64,000 nucleotides of DNA, from NCBI GenBank assembly GCA_017395245.1, contig JAFPVR010000068.1, positions 1-64,000 of the forward strand, written 5' to 3'. Shown piece after piece: positions 1 through 6,514 of the stretch; within the stretch, counting starts at the first letter, position 1; the number at the start of each line of letters is the position of its first letter. The notes below the pieces were generated by a model. That model worked only from the letters and a program-made list of their open reading frames with translations. It ran no database searches and had not been told where the DNA came from. A program made the position numbers and the translations under genes. This stretch comes from Bacteroidales bacterium (lineage in GTDB: Bacteria > Bacteroidota > Bacteroidia > Bacteroidales > WCHB1-69).

Positions 1-72
1 CCCAAGTTCATCGAGCGCGTCGGCACCTTCGACCAGCCCAACGAAACCATCTTTTCACTGAGAAAAAAATAA
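1..72 (+). CDS. C-terminal end of an upstream gene, probably 2-oxoacid:ferredoxin oxidoreductase thiamine-diphosphate subunit
   Basis: An open frame enters the window in frame 1 and ends with TAA at 70-72, leaving 23 residues that finish in SLRKK. The gene starts outside the window. The next gene begins 19 bases later and encodes the gamma subunit of a 2-oxoacid:acceptor oxidoreductase. In Bacteroidota the thiamine-diphosphate (beta) subunit normally sits just upstream in these operons, so this is inferred to be that subunit. The fragment is too short to show a domain, so the identity rests on context alone. Confidence 0.5.
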   Translation, partial: PKFIERVGTFDQPNETIFSLRKK

Positions 73-91
73 TCATTAAAATCCCAAAGAC

Positions 92-643
92 ATGACTGAA
101 GAAATCATTATAGCAGGCTTCGGCGGACAGGGTGTGCTCTCAATGGGCAAGATCTTGGCTTACGCCGGCATCATGCAAGATAAAGAAGTGAGCTGGTTGC
201 CCTCCTACGGTCCTGAAATGCGCGGTGGTACTTCCAACGTCACCGTCATCCTCAGCGACGAGCGCATCTGCTCCCCCTACCTCAACCAGTTCGACACGGC
301 CATCATCCTGAACCAACAGTCGATGGACAAGTTCGAATCAGCCGTGAAACCCGGAGGTCTTCTGATTTACGACCCGAACGGCATCACGCATCATCCGACC
401 CGCAAGGACATCAACATCTACCAAGTCGCCGCCGCCGACAAGGCCAGCGAACTCGGTATCTCCAAGCTGTTCAACATGATCGTGCTGGGCGGTTTCCTGA
501 AGGTGAAACCCCTTGTCACGCCCGAGATGTTGCACAAAGGTCTGGAGAAGTCCCTGCCTGAGCGCCACCACCACCTCATTCCCAAGAACGAGGAGGCTGT
601 GGAGATCGGCAAGGGTCTGTTGACTCCGTACCACACGTTGTAA
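92..643 (+). CDS. korC: 2-oxoacid:acceptor oxidoreductase, gamma subunit
   Basis: This 183-residue protein covers the whole POR gamma domain. It has the glycine-rich GFGGQGV near residues 9-15 and PEMRGGTSNV at 41-50, both characteristic of the gamma subunit of 2-oxoacid:ferredoxin oxidoreductases. Such enzymes oxidatively decarboxylate 2-oxoacids (2-oxoglutarate or branched-chain 2-oxoacids) to acyl-CoA and reduce ferredoxin in the cytoplasm. It follows the probable TPP subunit by 19 bases, so it is most likely the last gene of a kor/vor operon. A palindromic repeat and a terminator follow the stop. The substrate cannot be read from this subunit, so the symbol is tentative (a vor assignment is equally possible). 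The acyl-CoA product could feed the ADP-forming acyl-CoA synthetase at 30.5 kb. Confidence 0.88.
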   Translation: MTEEIIIAGFGGQGVLSMGKILAYAGIMQDKEVSWLPSYGPEMRGGTSNVTVILSDERICSPYLNQFDTAIILNQQSMDKFESAVKPGGLLIYDPNGITHHPTRKDINIYQVAAADKASELGISKLFNMIVLGGFLKVKPLVTPEMLHKGLEKSLPERHHHLIPKNEEAVEIGKGLLTPYHTL

Positions 644-649
644 TTGTCC

Positions 650-677
650 GTAGAGACGCACGGCCGTGCGTCTCTAC
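650..677. repeat. GTAGAGACG palindrome, copy 1
   Basis: A perfect 28-bp inverted repeat with arms GTAGAGACGCACGG and its complement, seven bases after the stop of the gamma-subunit gene. It is one of at least twelve dispersed copies in this window that share the outer arms GTAGAGACG and CGTCTCTAC but vary in the core. The RNA would fold into a 14-bp stem. Confidence 0.9.
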
Positions 678-703
678 AAATGACGGTTTACAATATTATA
701 TAT

Positions 704-734
704 AAGGGCGGTCGCGAGGCCGTCCTTATTTTTG
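704..734 (+). terminator. Rho-independent terminator after the oxidoreductase operon
   Basis: Arms AAGGGCGG (704-711) and CCGTCCTT (720-727) pair over 8 bp with one G-U, and are followed by ATTTTTG. It lies between the gamma-subunit gene and the promoter of the next gene. Confidence 0.75.
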
Positions 735-759
735 TGCCAAGATATCGGAGGAATTTCAC

Positions 760-767
760 TATCTTTG
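760..767 (+). promoter_or_regulatory. Bacteroidota -7 promoter element (TATCTTTG)
   Basis: TATCTTTG matches the TAnnTTTG consensus and lies 25 bases before the ATG at 792. It decides the start of the next gene: the longer frame opening with TTG at 732 would begin upstream of the promoter. Confidence 0.7.
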
Positions 768-791
768 CCGCGTGATTTTAATTCAACCACT

Positions 792-2510
792 ATGGACAAG
801 GATTTCACCGAAGGATACCGCCTCTCATACGACAAAAGCTACGCTGTCCGGCTGTTTCGGCTGCCCGATGCCGATGACGGTTCCATACGCCTCTCCATCG
901 AGGTGATGATGCGCGACGGCGGCTACGTCTTCTTCCAACTCCCCGACAACCTGTGGCTCACCCCCGACAACCCCGTCCGGACCGGCGACCTGCTCAACTG
1001 GGACGAGGACCGCCACATCCTCTTCTTCACCACCAACGACCAGGCGAAAGCCTTCATCTACGACGTCGCCCTCGGCAAACTCGTCTGCCGCGACATCGAA
1101 CCCCACGACAGCAACCTGGATTGGGACGAGAACAACAAGCGATGGATGCTGCCAATCGCGGTCACGTTCACCTCTGGACAACACCCGATGAGACAGGTGG
1201 AATCGATACCCGTGCTTGACCTGAACGCACCCGAAGCCGACCTGTACAACCTCTCCTCCGTCAAGGACAGCACACCCGGCCCGACACCCTGCAACATAGA
1301 GGAAAACCCCGGCCACATGGTCATCGAGACACCCGACAAAGGGTTCTACATGCTACTCACCAAAGTGCAGAAAGACAGGCCCTCTGACCCGACCCTCTGG
1401 GAGGTGGAGGTCATCGACGCCGAGCGAAACGCCATCGTCACGGAGAAGCTGCCTTTCCTCATCACAGGCAGCGACGCCATCCGGTTCCACAAGGGGCGCG
1501 TACACATGCACGGCGTCGGGAAAGGCGGGGGCATCAGCAACAGCTACATCTTCCATATCACTCCGAAAGACACGCTCACAAAAGACACCTTAGACGTATT
1601 CGTACAAGATTTCGCACCCACGCACCCCGAATCCTACATTTGGGACGGCGAGTTCTGGCGGGCCGTCATCAAGGGGAAAGTCATCTACCCCGGCCGATTC
1701 TATTACGACAATATGTATTACGAAAAATTCCCCCTCTGCGAGAAGCCGTTGCCGGCCAGCGTACTGGAGATGCTTCCCCAGACGGACGAGCTTCGCAAAC
1801 TCATTGAGGAAAGGAAGGTTGAAGAACAAAAGGAAAAGGAACGGAAAGCGAAAAAGGAAGAGGAAGAATACGCCCGCAACAACACCCCCGCCGAGGAGAT
1901 TTTCGAACGTATGGGACCGCTCAACCGGAATTTTCGGGAGCGGCATAAGGACAACAGTCCCAAGACCGAGGTAAAAACAGGAGGAGGAGGCAACACTAAA
2001 GAAGGTGGCAACTTCCTGACATCCAACTGGTTCATCGTTATTGTCACTGCACTGTTACTCGGCGTCACCATTGGGATAATCGCCTACACGGCCACCGGTA
2101 ACCATCTGCCGCCCGTGGCCGCTCGAAACCTCTTCAGTGCATGGGCCATGCTCATCACCCTCGACTCGAGTCTCATCATCGCACGACGCTTTGAGAAAAA
2201 AGCCGGTTCTTCCCAATTCTCCCTGCCCAAGCCCCAGCGGATGATCATGGGATGTTCGTCGCCGTTTCTCTTTCTCGCCATCGTAGTCAGCATCTCTATG
2301 ACAAGAAAGAACGGGCTTCTGTCCGACGAAGCACTATCCACGATATTGCTTTTCAGTGCCATCGCGAGCTTCTTCCTGCTACTCTTCGGCCGCGAATTGC
2401 GACGGAACGGCTCAAGCCAAAAGAAATACAACCGGGGATGCTGGCTGCTTTGGTCTGCCGTCTGGGCATTCCTGCTGACGCTGATTTCAGTGCTCGACTT
2501 GATATTCTGA
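792..2510 (+). CDS. Hypothetical protein with large soluble N-terminus and C-terminal membrane segments
   Basis: I do not recognise this 572-residue protein. The first ~330 residues are polar and rich in aromatic/aspartate beta-type segments (for example FYMLLTK and WEVEVID) and have no signal peptide. A highly charged Lys/Glu stretch at about 333-362 is likely helical or coiled coil. Five hydrophobic segments follow at about 412-433, 447-463, 484-502, 514-533 and 550-571. It therefore looks like an inner-membrane protein with a large cytoplasmic N-terminal domain. The start is the ATG at 792, just after the -7 element; the frame is open further upstream to a TTG at 732. It appears to be transcribed alone, between a terminator and the tRNA promoter. 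Function unknown. Confidence 0.75.
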   Translation: MDKDFTEGYRLSYDKSYAVRLFRLPDADDGSIRLSIEVMMRDGGYVFFQLPDNLWLTPDNPVRTGDLLNWDEDRHILFFTTNDQAKAFIYDVALGKLVCRDIEPHDSNLDWDENNKRWMLPIAVTFTSGQHPMRQVESIPVLDLNAPEADLYNLSSVKDSTPGPTPCNIEENPGHMVIETPDKGFYMLLTKVQKDRPSDPTLWEVEVIDAERNAIVTEKLPFLITGSDAIRFHKGRVHMHGVGKGGGISNSYIFHITPKDTLTKDTLDVFVQDFAPTHPESYIWDGEFWRAVIKGKVIYPGRFYYDNMYYEKFPLCEKPLPASVLEMLPQTDELRKLIEERKVEEQKEKERKAKKEEEEYARNNTPAEEIFERMGPLNRNFRERHKDNSPKTEVKTGGGGNTKEGGNFLTSNWFIVIVTALLLGVTIGIIAYTATGNHLPPVAARNLFSAWAMLITLDSSLIIARRFEKKAGSSQFSLPKPQRMIMGCSSPFLFLAIVVSISMTRKNGLLSDEALSTILLFSAIASFFLLLFGRELRRNGSSQKKYNRGCWLLWSAVWAFLLTLISVLDLIF

Positions 2511-2680
2511 ATGCAGCAAAACGCTGTTTTTTTCTCCGAAAAACAGCCAAAATCCTTGTATTAACAAGGGACATTTCTTGGCCAAACGCAAAAAGAATCA
2601 TCGCTATAAAGTTGATTTCCAATAAAATAAAGCATCATTAAAAAAAAGACTTACAGAAGCCCGCGCAACAAAAAAAATAG

Positions 2681-2688
2681 TATCTTTG
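2681..2688 (+). promoter_or_regulatory. -7 promoter element for tRNA-Pro
   Basis: TATCTTTG 15 bases upstream of the mature tRNA 5' end matches TAnnTTTG. Confidence 0.7.
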
Positions 2689-2703
2689 CCGCCGTAAATG
2701 ATT

Positions 2704-2777
2704 CGGGGTGTGGCGCAGTTGGCTAGCGCACTTGCATGGGGTGCAAGGGGTCGGAAGTTCGAGTCTTCTCACCCCGA
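2704..2777 (+). tRNA. tRNA-Pro (anticodon GGG)
   Basis: A full cloverleaf can be drawn. The acceptor stem is CGGGGTG (2704-2710) with CACCCCG (2770-2776) and discriminator A. The D-arm has GCGC stems around AGTTGGCTA. The anticodon stem is CTTGC/GCAAG with loop ATGGGGT, giving U33, anticodon GGG and G37. The T-arm is GGAAG-TTCGAGT-CTTCT. The anticodon reads CCC/CCU proline codons, and G37 is typical of tRNA-Pro. The CCA end is not encoded. It is a single-gene unit with its own promoter and terminator. Confidence 0.96.
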
Positions 2778-2789
2778 CGAATCAAAGGA

Positions 2790-2824
2790 AAACGGATGTG
2801 ATGAAAGTCACGTCCGTTTTTTTT
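2790..2824 (+). terminator. Terminator of tRNA-Pro
   Basis: AACGGATGTGA and TCACGTCCGTT form an 11-bp stem (one T-G pair) with a short loop, followed directly by a run of eight T. Confidence 0.88.
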
Positions 2825-2859
2825 GTTCAAGGTTCAATAGGAAATGGGCGACAGAGGGT

Positions 2860-2886
2860 GTAGAGACGCAAAACCTTGCGCCTCTG
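2860..2886. repeat. GTAGAGACG palindrome, degenerate copy
   Basis: GTAGAGACGCAA followed by CCTTGCGCCTCT keeps the left arm, while the right arm has decayed. The rest of the interval to the threonine dehydrogenase promoter shows no gene. Confidence 0.6.
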
Positions 2887-2984
2887 AAAATCTTGCGCTT
2901 CTGCGATAATTTGAGCCTCCACGGAATTTTGCTTCACTATGTAAAAAAATAATTGTCGGACGATAATTGTTTTTGAATAAAATG

Positions 2985-2992
2985 TACTTTTG
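2985..2992 (+). promoter_or_regulatory. -7 promoter element of the threonine dehydrogenase gene
   Basis: TACTTTTG fits TAnnTTTG, with upstream TTG-containing sequence near -33 and 38 bases to the start codon. Confidence 0.6.
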
Positions 2993-3030
2993 CACGCTTA
3001 AAATTAGTATTCACAAAATTACAGATAAAG

Positions 3031-3984
3031 ATGAAGAAAATTCTGGTCATTGGAGCATGCGGACAGATTGGTTCTGAGTTAACCCCCGCATTGCGTGCAG
3101 TTTACGGAACCGACAACGTGGTTGCCGCCGACATGATTTACCCCTTGAAGGGTGACTTGGCGGATGCTGGCCCTTCGTGCAAAATCGACGCCACCAACGC
3201 GCAGGACATCGCCGATGCGGTGAAAAAGTACAACATCGACGCGATTTACAACCTCGCCGCCATCCTCTCGGCAAAGGCAGAGGCCAACCCGATGCTGGGC
3301 TGGAACGTCGGCGTGGGCGCGCTCATCAACTGTCTGGAGGTCTCCCGCGAGTTCGGTTGCTCCCTCTTCACGCCCAGTTCCATCGGCGCGTTCGGCCCCG
3401 ACACGCCCCACGACATGACCCCGCAGGACACCATCCAGCGTCCGAAGACCATCTACGGCGTGACCAAGGTGACCGGCGAGTTGCTCAGCGACTACTACTT
3501 CAAACGCTTCGGCGTCGACACCCGCTCGGTGCGTTTCCCGGGCCTCATTTCCAACGTGACGCTCCCCGGCGGCGGCACCACCGACTACGCCGTGGAAATC
3601 TACTACGCTGCTGTAAAGGGTGAGAAATTCGTCTGCCCCATCGCGAAAGGCACCTACATGGACATGATGTACATGCCTGATGCTTTGAAAGCCGCTATGG
3701 ATTTGATGGAAGCAGACCCGAGCAAACTCATCCACCGCAACTCCTTCAACATCACGGCCATGAGCTTCGAGCCCGAGATGATTTTCAACGAAATCAAGAA
3801 GCACATCCCGGACTTCCAGATGGAGTACAAGTACGATGAGCTGCGTCAGACCATCGCCGATTCCTGGCCGAACCAGATGGACGACCACTGCGCCCGCGAG
3901 GAGTGGGGCTTCAAGCCGCAGTACGACCTCGCCTCCATGACCGTGGATATGATCAAGGTGCTGAAGGCGAAGTATCAGAAATAA
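3031..3984 (+). CDS. L-threonine 3-dehydrogenase, NAD-dependent epimerase/SDR type
   Basis: This 317-residue cytoplasmic protein belongs to the extended short-chain dehydrogenase fold. It shows the NAD-binding GACGQIG at residues 8-14, followed by the acidic end of beta-2 (AADM), and the catalytic YxxxK as Y142/K146 in YGVTK. Length and sequence (VIGACGQIGSEL, SVRFPGLIS, GTYMDMMYM) match the SDR-type L-threonine dehydrogenases of Bacteroidota, which oxidise threonine to 2-amino-3-oxobutyrate. That product is then cleaved by a CoA ligase to glycine and acetyl-CoA. A sugar-nucleotide epimerase is the alternative reading of the fold, but the local sequence favours TDH. It has its own promoter and a strong terminator, so it is monocistronic. 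Confidence 0.85.
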   Translation: MKKILVIGACGQIGSELTPALRAVYGTDNVVAADMIYPLKGDLADAGPSCKIDATNAQDIADAVKKYNIDAIYNLAAILSAKAEANPMLGWNVGVGALINCLEVSREFGCSLFTPSSIGAFGPDTPHDMTPQDTIQRPKTIYGVTKVTGELLSDYYFKRFGVDTRSVRFPGLISNVTLPGGGTTDYAVEIYYAAVKGEKFVCPIAKGTYMDMMYMPDALKAAMDLMEADPSKLIHRNSFNITAMSFEPEMIFNEIKKHIPDFQMEYKYDELRQTIADSWPNQMDDHCAREEWGFKPQYDLASMTVDMIKVLKAKYQK

Positions 3985-4020
3985 GGGCTGTTGGCTGTTA
4001 GCCTTTGGCTATTGGCTTTT

Positions 4021-4043
4021 AGGTATTGGCTTGGCCAATACCT
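4021..4043. repeat. Short inverted repeat
   Basis: AGGTATTGGC and GCCAATACCT form a perfect 10-bp inverted repeat around TTG. It belongs to the GGCTATTGGC-type word tract that starts at about 3987. Confidence 0.7.
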
Positions 4044-4054
4044 AAAATAACGGA

Positions 4055-4090
4055 AAAGCGGAAATTCTTTGGAGTTTCCGCTTTTTTTTT
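4055..4090 (+). terminator. Terminator after threonine dehydrogenase
   Basis: AAAGCGGAAA and TTTCCGCTTT form a 10-bp stem around a 10-base loop, followed by an uninterrupted T tract. Confidence 0.9.
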
Positions 4091-4104
4091 ATGTCACATT
4101 TTTG

Positions 4105-4112
4105 TATTTTTG
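4105..4112 (+). promoter_or_regulatory. -7 promoter element of the sigma-factor gene
   Basis: TATTTTTG followed by a leader of ~45 bases made largely of repeated ATTAGGCA/ATAGGCA words (4120-4160). Confidence 0.65.
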
Positions 4113-4119
4113 CGTCATG

Positions 4120-4160
4120 TATTATAGGCATTAGGCATTAGGCAATAGGCTATAGGCAAA
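4120..4160. repeat. ATTAGGCA/ATAGGCA word tract in the sigma-factor leader
   Basis: Six near-identical 7-8-base words (ATTATAGGC, ATTAGGC, AATAGGC, TATAGGC) fill the space between the -7 element and the start codon. Related tracts occur at 6441-6512 (AATAGCC) and 37443-37463 (GGCAATA). Confidence 0.8.
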
Positions 4161-5297
4161 ATGGACATGGAGAAATTTTGGGAGCGGAAATACCGGTGTA
4201 ATCTCGGCAGGATTATCGCCATCTGTTACCGGTATGTGAACGACCGGGCGATGGCGGAGGATCTGGCGCAGGACGTTTTCGTGAAGGCGATGGAAAAGTT
4301 CACGACCATCCGCGCTATCGGACGTTTCGACGCCTGGCTGACCCACATCGCCGTACACCATTGCATCGACTACCTACGTCGACAGCCGGATTTCGTGGCG
4401 TTGGAACCGGATGACATTGCCGAAACCACCACTGTGGAGGACGAGCACGTCTGGACGACGGATTTCACGGAGGAGGAGTTGCTAGCGACCATCGGGCAGT
4501 TGCCTGATATTCAGCGCACCGTATTCAACCTCCACGCCATGGAGCGGTACTCGCATCGGCGCATCGCGGGGATGTTGGGCATCTCGGCGGACAATGCCCG
4601 TCAGCTGCATCACCGCGCCCGCGAGCGGCTCTGCCAGATGCTCACCGACCAATACAAAGAGAAGGAAAAACGCAAAAAAGAACTGTTTATGATCATATTG
4701 TTTGCTTCGTTGAAACGCCTCCACGCGAACCCGCGCTGCATCGACCGCTTCTACCGTTCTCGGCTGTCGGGGTTGCGGATGGAGCCCGTGGGTATCGACA
4801 AATGCCCCGTGGTTACCCATTCCACCGCGCACGTGGTGGCCGCATCCCTGGGTAAAACCGCCATCCTCCTCGTTGCAGCAGCGGGTGTTGCAGGCGTCAC
4901 GGGCGGTATCATCGGGTTTCAGGTCGGGAAGAACATGACATCAGGAACAAATCCAGGAAACGGTCCCGTTGTAGAGACGCGGTGTACCGCGTCTCCTGAC
5001 ACCACCGAATTGACGGAACCCGTGGTAGAGACGCAATGCATTGCGTCTCTACAGGGCACGACCGCCGCCCATCCTGTTATCGAAACAAACAACCATTCGT
5101 CCCAACGGACCAAAAACGTTCCAACGCACATCGGAAACATGACATCTCCCGTGGAGACGTTGCACGCAACGTCTCTACAGAACCCCGACACCACCCCCGT
5201 CATCATCACCACAAAAATCCCTGTCCACCAAACCGTTGTGATTCGGGACACCACCACAATTTCGGACACCGTTTTTCTAATGAAGAATGTAGAATGA
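4161..5297 (+). CDS. ECF-type RNA polymerase sigma factor with C-terminal membrane segment and repeat-derived tail
   Basis: The 378-residue product begins with a complete ECF sigma factor. Region 2 is at about residues 10-80 (DLAQDVFVKAMEKF), and region 4 is at about 110-165 (LPDIQRTVFNLHAMERYSHR, then an LGIS...ARQLHHRARERL helix-turn-helix). A basic linker follows, then one clear membrane segment at about 234-256 (ILLVAAAGVAGVTGG), and a Thr/Pro-rich tail of ~120 residues that should lie in the periplasm. Three GTAGAGACG palindromes sit inside the tail (DNA 4971-4996, 5025-5052, 5151-5178). All are read in the same frame and give VETRCTAS, VETQCIAS and VETLHATS. The stop codon lies in an AGAATG word tract, and the next gene starts three bases later. 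Membrane-tethered sigma factors are uncommon, and the regulon is unknown. Confidence 0.82.
   Translation: MDMEKFWERKYRCNLGRIIAICYRYVNDRAMAEDLAQDVFVKAMEKFTTIRAIGRFDAWLTHIAVHHCIDYLRRQPDFVALEPDDIAETTTVEDEHVWTTDFTEEELLATIGQLPDIQRTVFNLHAMERYSHRRIAGMLGISADNARQLHHRARERLCQMLTDQYKEKEKRKKELFMIILFASLKRLHANPRCIDRFYRSRLSGLRMEPVGIDKCPVVTHSTAHVVAASLGKTAILLVAAAGVAGVTGGIIGFQVGKNMTSGTNPGNGPVVETRCTASPDTTELTEPVVETQCIASLQGTTAAHPVIETNNHSSQRTKNVPTHIGNMTSPVETLHATSLQNPDTTPVIITTKIPVHQTVVIRDTTTISDTVFLMKNVE
4971..4996. repeat. GTAGAGACG palindrome inside the sigma-factor gene, copy A
   Basis: GAGACGCGGT and ACCGCGTCTC are perfect 10-bp arms separated by two bases. It is translated as VETRCTAS. Confidence 0.88.
5025..5052. 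repeat. GTAGAGACG palindrome inside the sigma-factor gene, copy B
   Basis: A perfect 28-bp palindrome with arms GTAGAGACGCAATG. It starts 54 bases after copy A, so it is read in the same frame, as VETQCIASL. Confidence 0.92.
5151..5178. repeat. GTAGAGACG palindrome inside the sigma-factor gene, copy C
   Basis: GAGACGTTGC and GCAACGTCTC flank two bases. It starts 126 bases after copy B, again a multiple of three, and is translated as VETLHATSL. The core differs from copies A and B. Confidence 0.9.
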
Positions 5298-5300
5298 AGA

Positions 5301-6290
5301 ATGAAAAATAATAGAGACACCTTCCTTGAGCAGCCCAGGAGGGACAAGACGCACGGAGTGCAAGCAACCATAGTCCTCCTGCTGCTCGCCCTCGCCTGCC
5401 CTCTCTCCGCGCAGCACCGCGACACCCTATATGTGGTCGAGGAGGAACCTGTCTATGACACCCTCTTCGTGCATGACACGCTGCGCACGTACGACACAGT
5501 CAGCCTGGATGAATACATCCACAGCAGGGAATTCGAGCAGCTGTTCTACAGTTCGGGATACGTTGACAGCCAGCAATATCCCGATTCGGCGAAGAAACTG
5601 TACCGGCAGACTGTCACATATTGGGAAAACCACGTCTTACATAATGAACAAGAAAAAATCGCAAATATGGACAGCATCAAAAAATACGGCCTGGCCGCGC
5701 TGATTGTCCTGGGACTGAACGGGTTGGTGACGGGACAAACGACCGACATTCAGAATGAGAAACCGCAATCAAAAATCGGGTACTATTTTGCTCTTGGGGT
5801 TGATTATGCCCTCTGCCCTTCCCCTATTGAGTCTGATAATCAGATGTATTACGACATGGGAGCTCGTTTGCATGTGCTGAATGGCATTCAATTCAACCCA
5901 TGGTTGACCCTATCGCTGGATTTTCAGTTTGCCTACACTCATGTCTTTGAAAATCATGTCTTTGAAAATTCCACGCCTTATAACGACCTCGGTTTCAAAT
6001 TGGGTTTGGACTTCCGCTACCGTTTATTGAACAGATTCAGGTGGAGTCCTGTTATAGGCGTTGCAGCGGGTCCTTCCTTAGAACTTACATTTTATCCCCA
6101 ACAGGAGGAGAGATACCAATATCAAGGTGATTGTGGTTGGGGAGCTTATTTATCCCAATATATCGGCTACAGCTACCGATATAAGAACAACAAACAATTG
6201 TTATTCGGAGTAAGTTGGACTGTTGATTTTGGATTTAACTATTTTGTAGGGATACCGTTACTTGGATTTAGATTCGAGATTCAGCTGTAG
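5301..6290 (+). CDS. Outer-membrane beta-barrel protein coupled to the sigma factor
   Basis: This 329-residue protein has a signal-type hydrophobic stretch at about residues 22-38 (IVLLLLALACPLSA, cut before QHRD). A polar region full of DTL/DTV pairs follows, and then from about residue 155 alternating amphipathic strands rich in Tyr/Phe/Gly (GYYFALGVDYAL, LTLSLDFQFAY, LGLDFRYRLL) ending in FRFEIQL. The C-terminal aromatic/hydrophobic residue and strand pattern are those of an outer-membrane barrel. The short direct repeat HVFENHVFENS lies in one extracellular-loop-sized segment. It begins three bases after the sigma-factor stop and must share its transcript, so the pair probably works together in envelope sensing. 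No specific family recognised. Confidence 0.75.
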   Translation: MKNNRDTFLEQPRRDKTHGVQATIVLLLLALACPLSAQHRDTLYVVEEEPVYDTLFVHDTLRTYDTVSLDEYIHSREFEQLFYSSGYVDSQQYPDSAKKLYRQTVTYWENHVLHNEQEKIANMDSIKKYGLAALIVLGLNGLVTGQTTDIQNEKPQSKIGYYFALGVDYALCPSPIESDNQMYYDMGARLHVLNGIQFNPWLTLSLDFQFAYTHVFENHVFENSTPYNDLGFKLGLDFRYRLLNRFRWSPVIGVAAGPSLELTFYPQQEERYQYQGDCGWGAYLSQYIGYSYRYKNNKQLLFGVSWTVDFGFNYFVGIPLLGFRFEIQL

Positions 6291-6322
6291 AAGTTAAGTA
6301 GTGTGTCTCTGACACACAGTCT

Positions 6323-6408
6323 CGAGCCACGCCGCATACCCCACACGGCACTCACTCCTTTCGTTTCGTGTGGAGTTACTGAAATATCGCGCCTCGCATC
6401 GTGGCTCG
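6323..6408. repeat. 86-bp imperfect inverted-repeat element
   Basis: CGAGCCACG (6323-6331) and CGTGGCTCG (6400-6408) are perfect 9-bp ends. Inside them, CCACAC (6341-6346) pairs with GTGTGG. A separate hairpin, GTGTGTC-TCT-GACACAC, lies at 6301-6317. There is no open frame, so it is a possible small non-coding mobile element or a bidirectional terminator structure between two convergent genes. Confidence 0.55.
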
Positions 6409-6440
6409 TAAGAGCAGATACCTACACTTCTCATATTTTG

Positions 6441-6512
6441 AATAGCCAAGGTCCAATAGCCGACGTCCAATAGCCAATAGCCAAAAGTCAAAAGTCAACG
6501 GCCAACAGCCAA
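6441..6512. repeat. CCAATAGC/CAAAAGTCAA word tract
   Basis: Repeated words CCAATAGCC, CAAAAGTC and CAACAGCC between the converging barrel and acyltransferase genes. Confidence 0.75.
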
Positions 6513-6514
6513 AG

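Noticed and set aside
2698-2952. Small open frame of 84 codons
   Set aside because: It reads straight through tRNA-Pro and its terminator.
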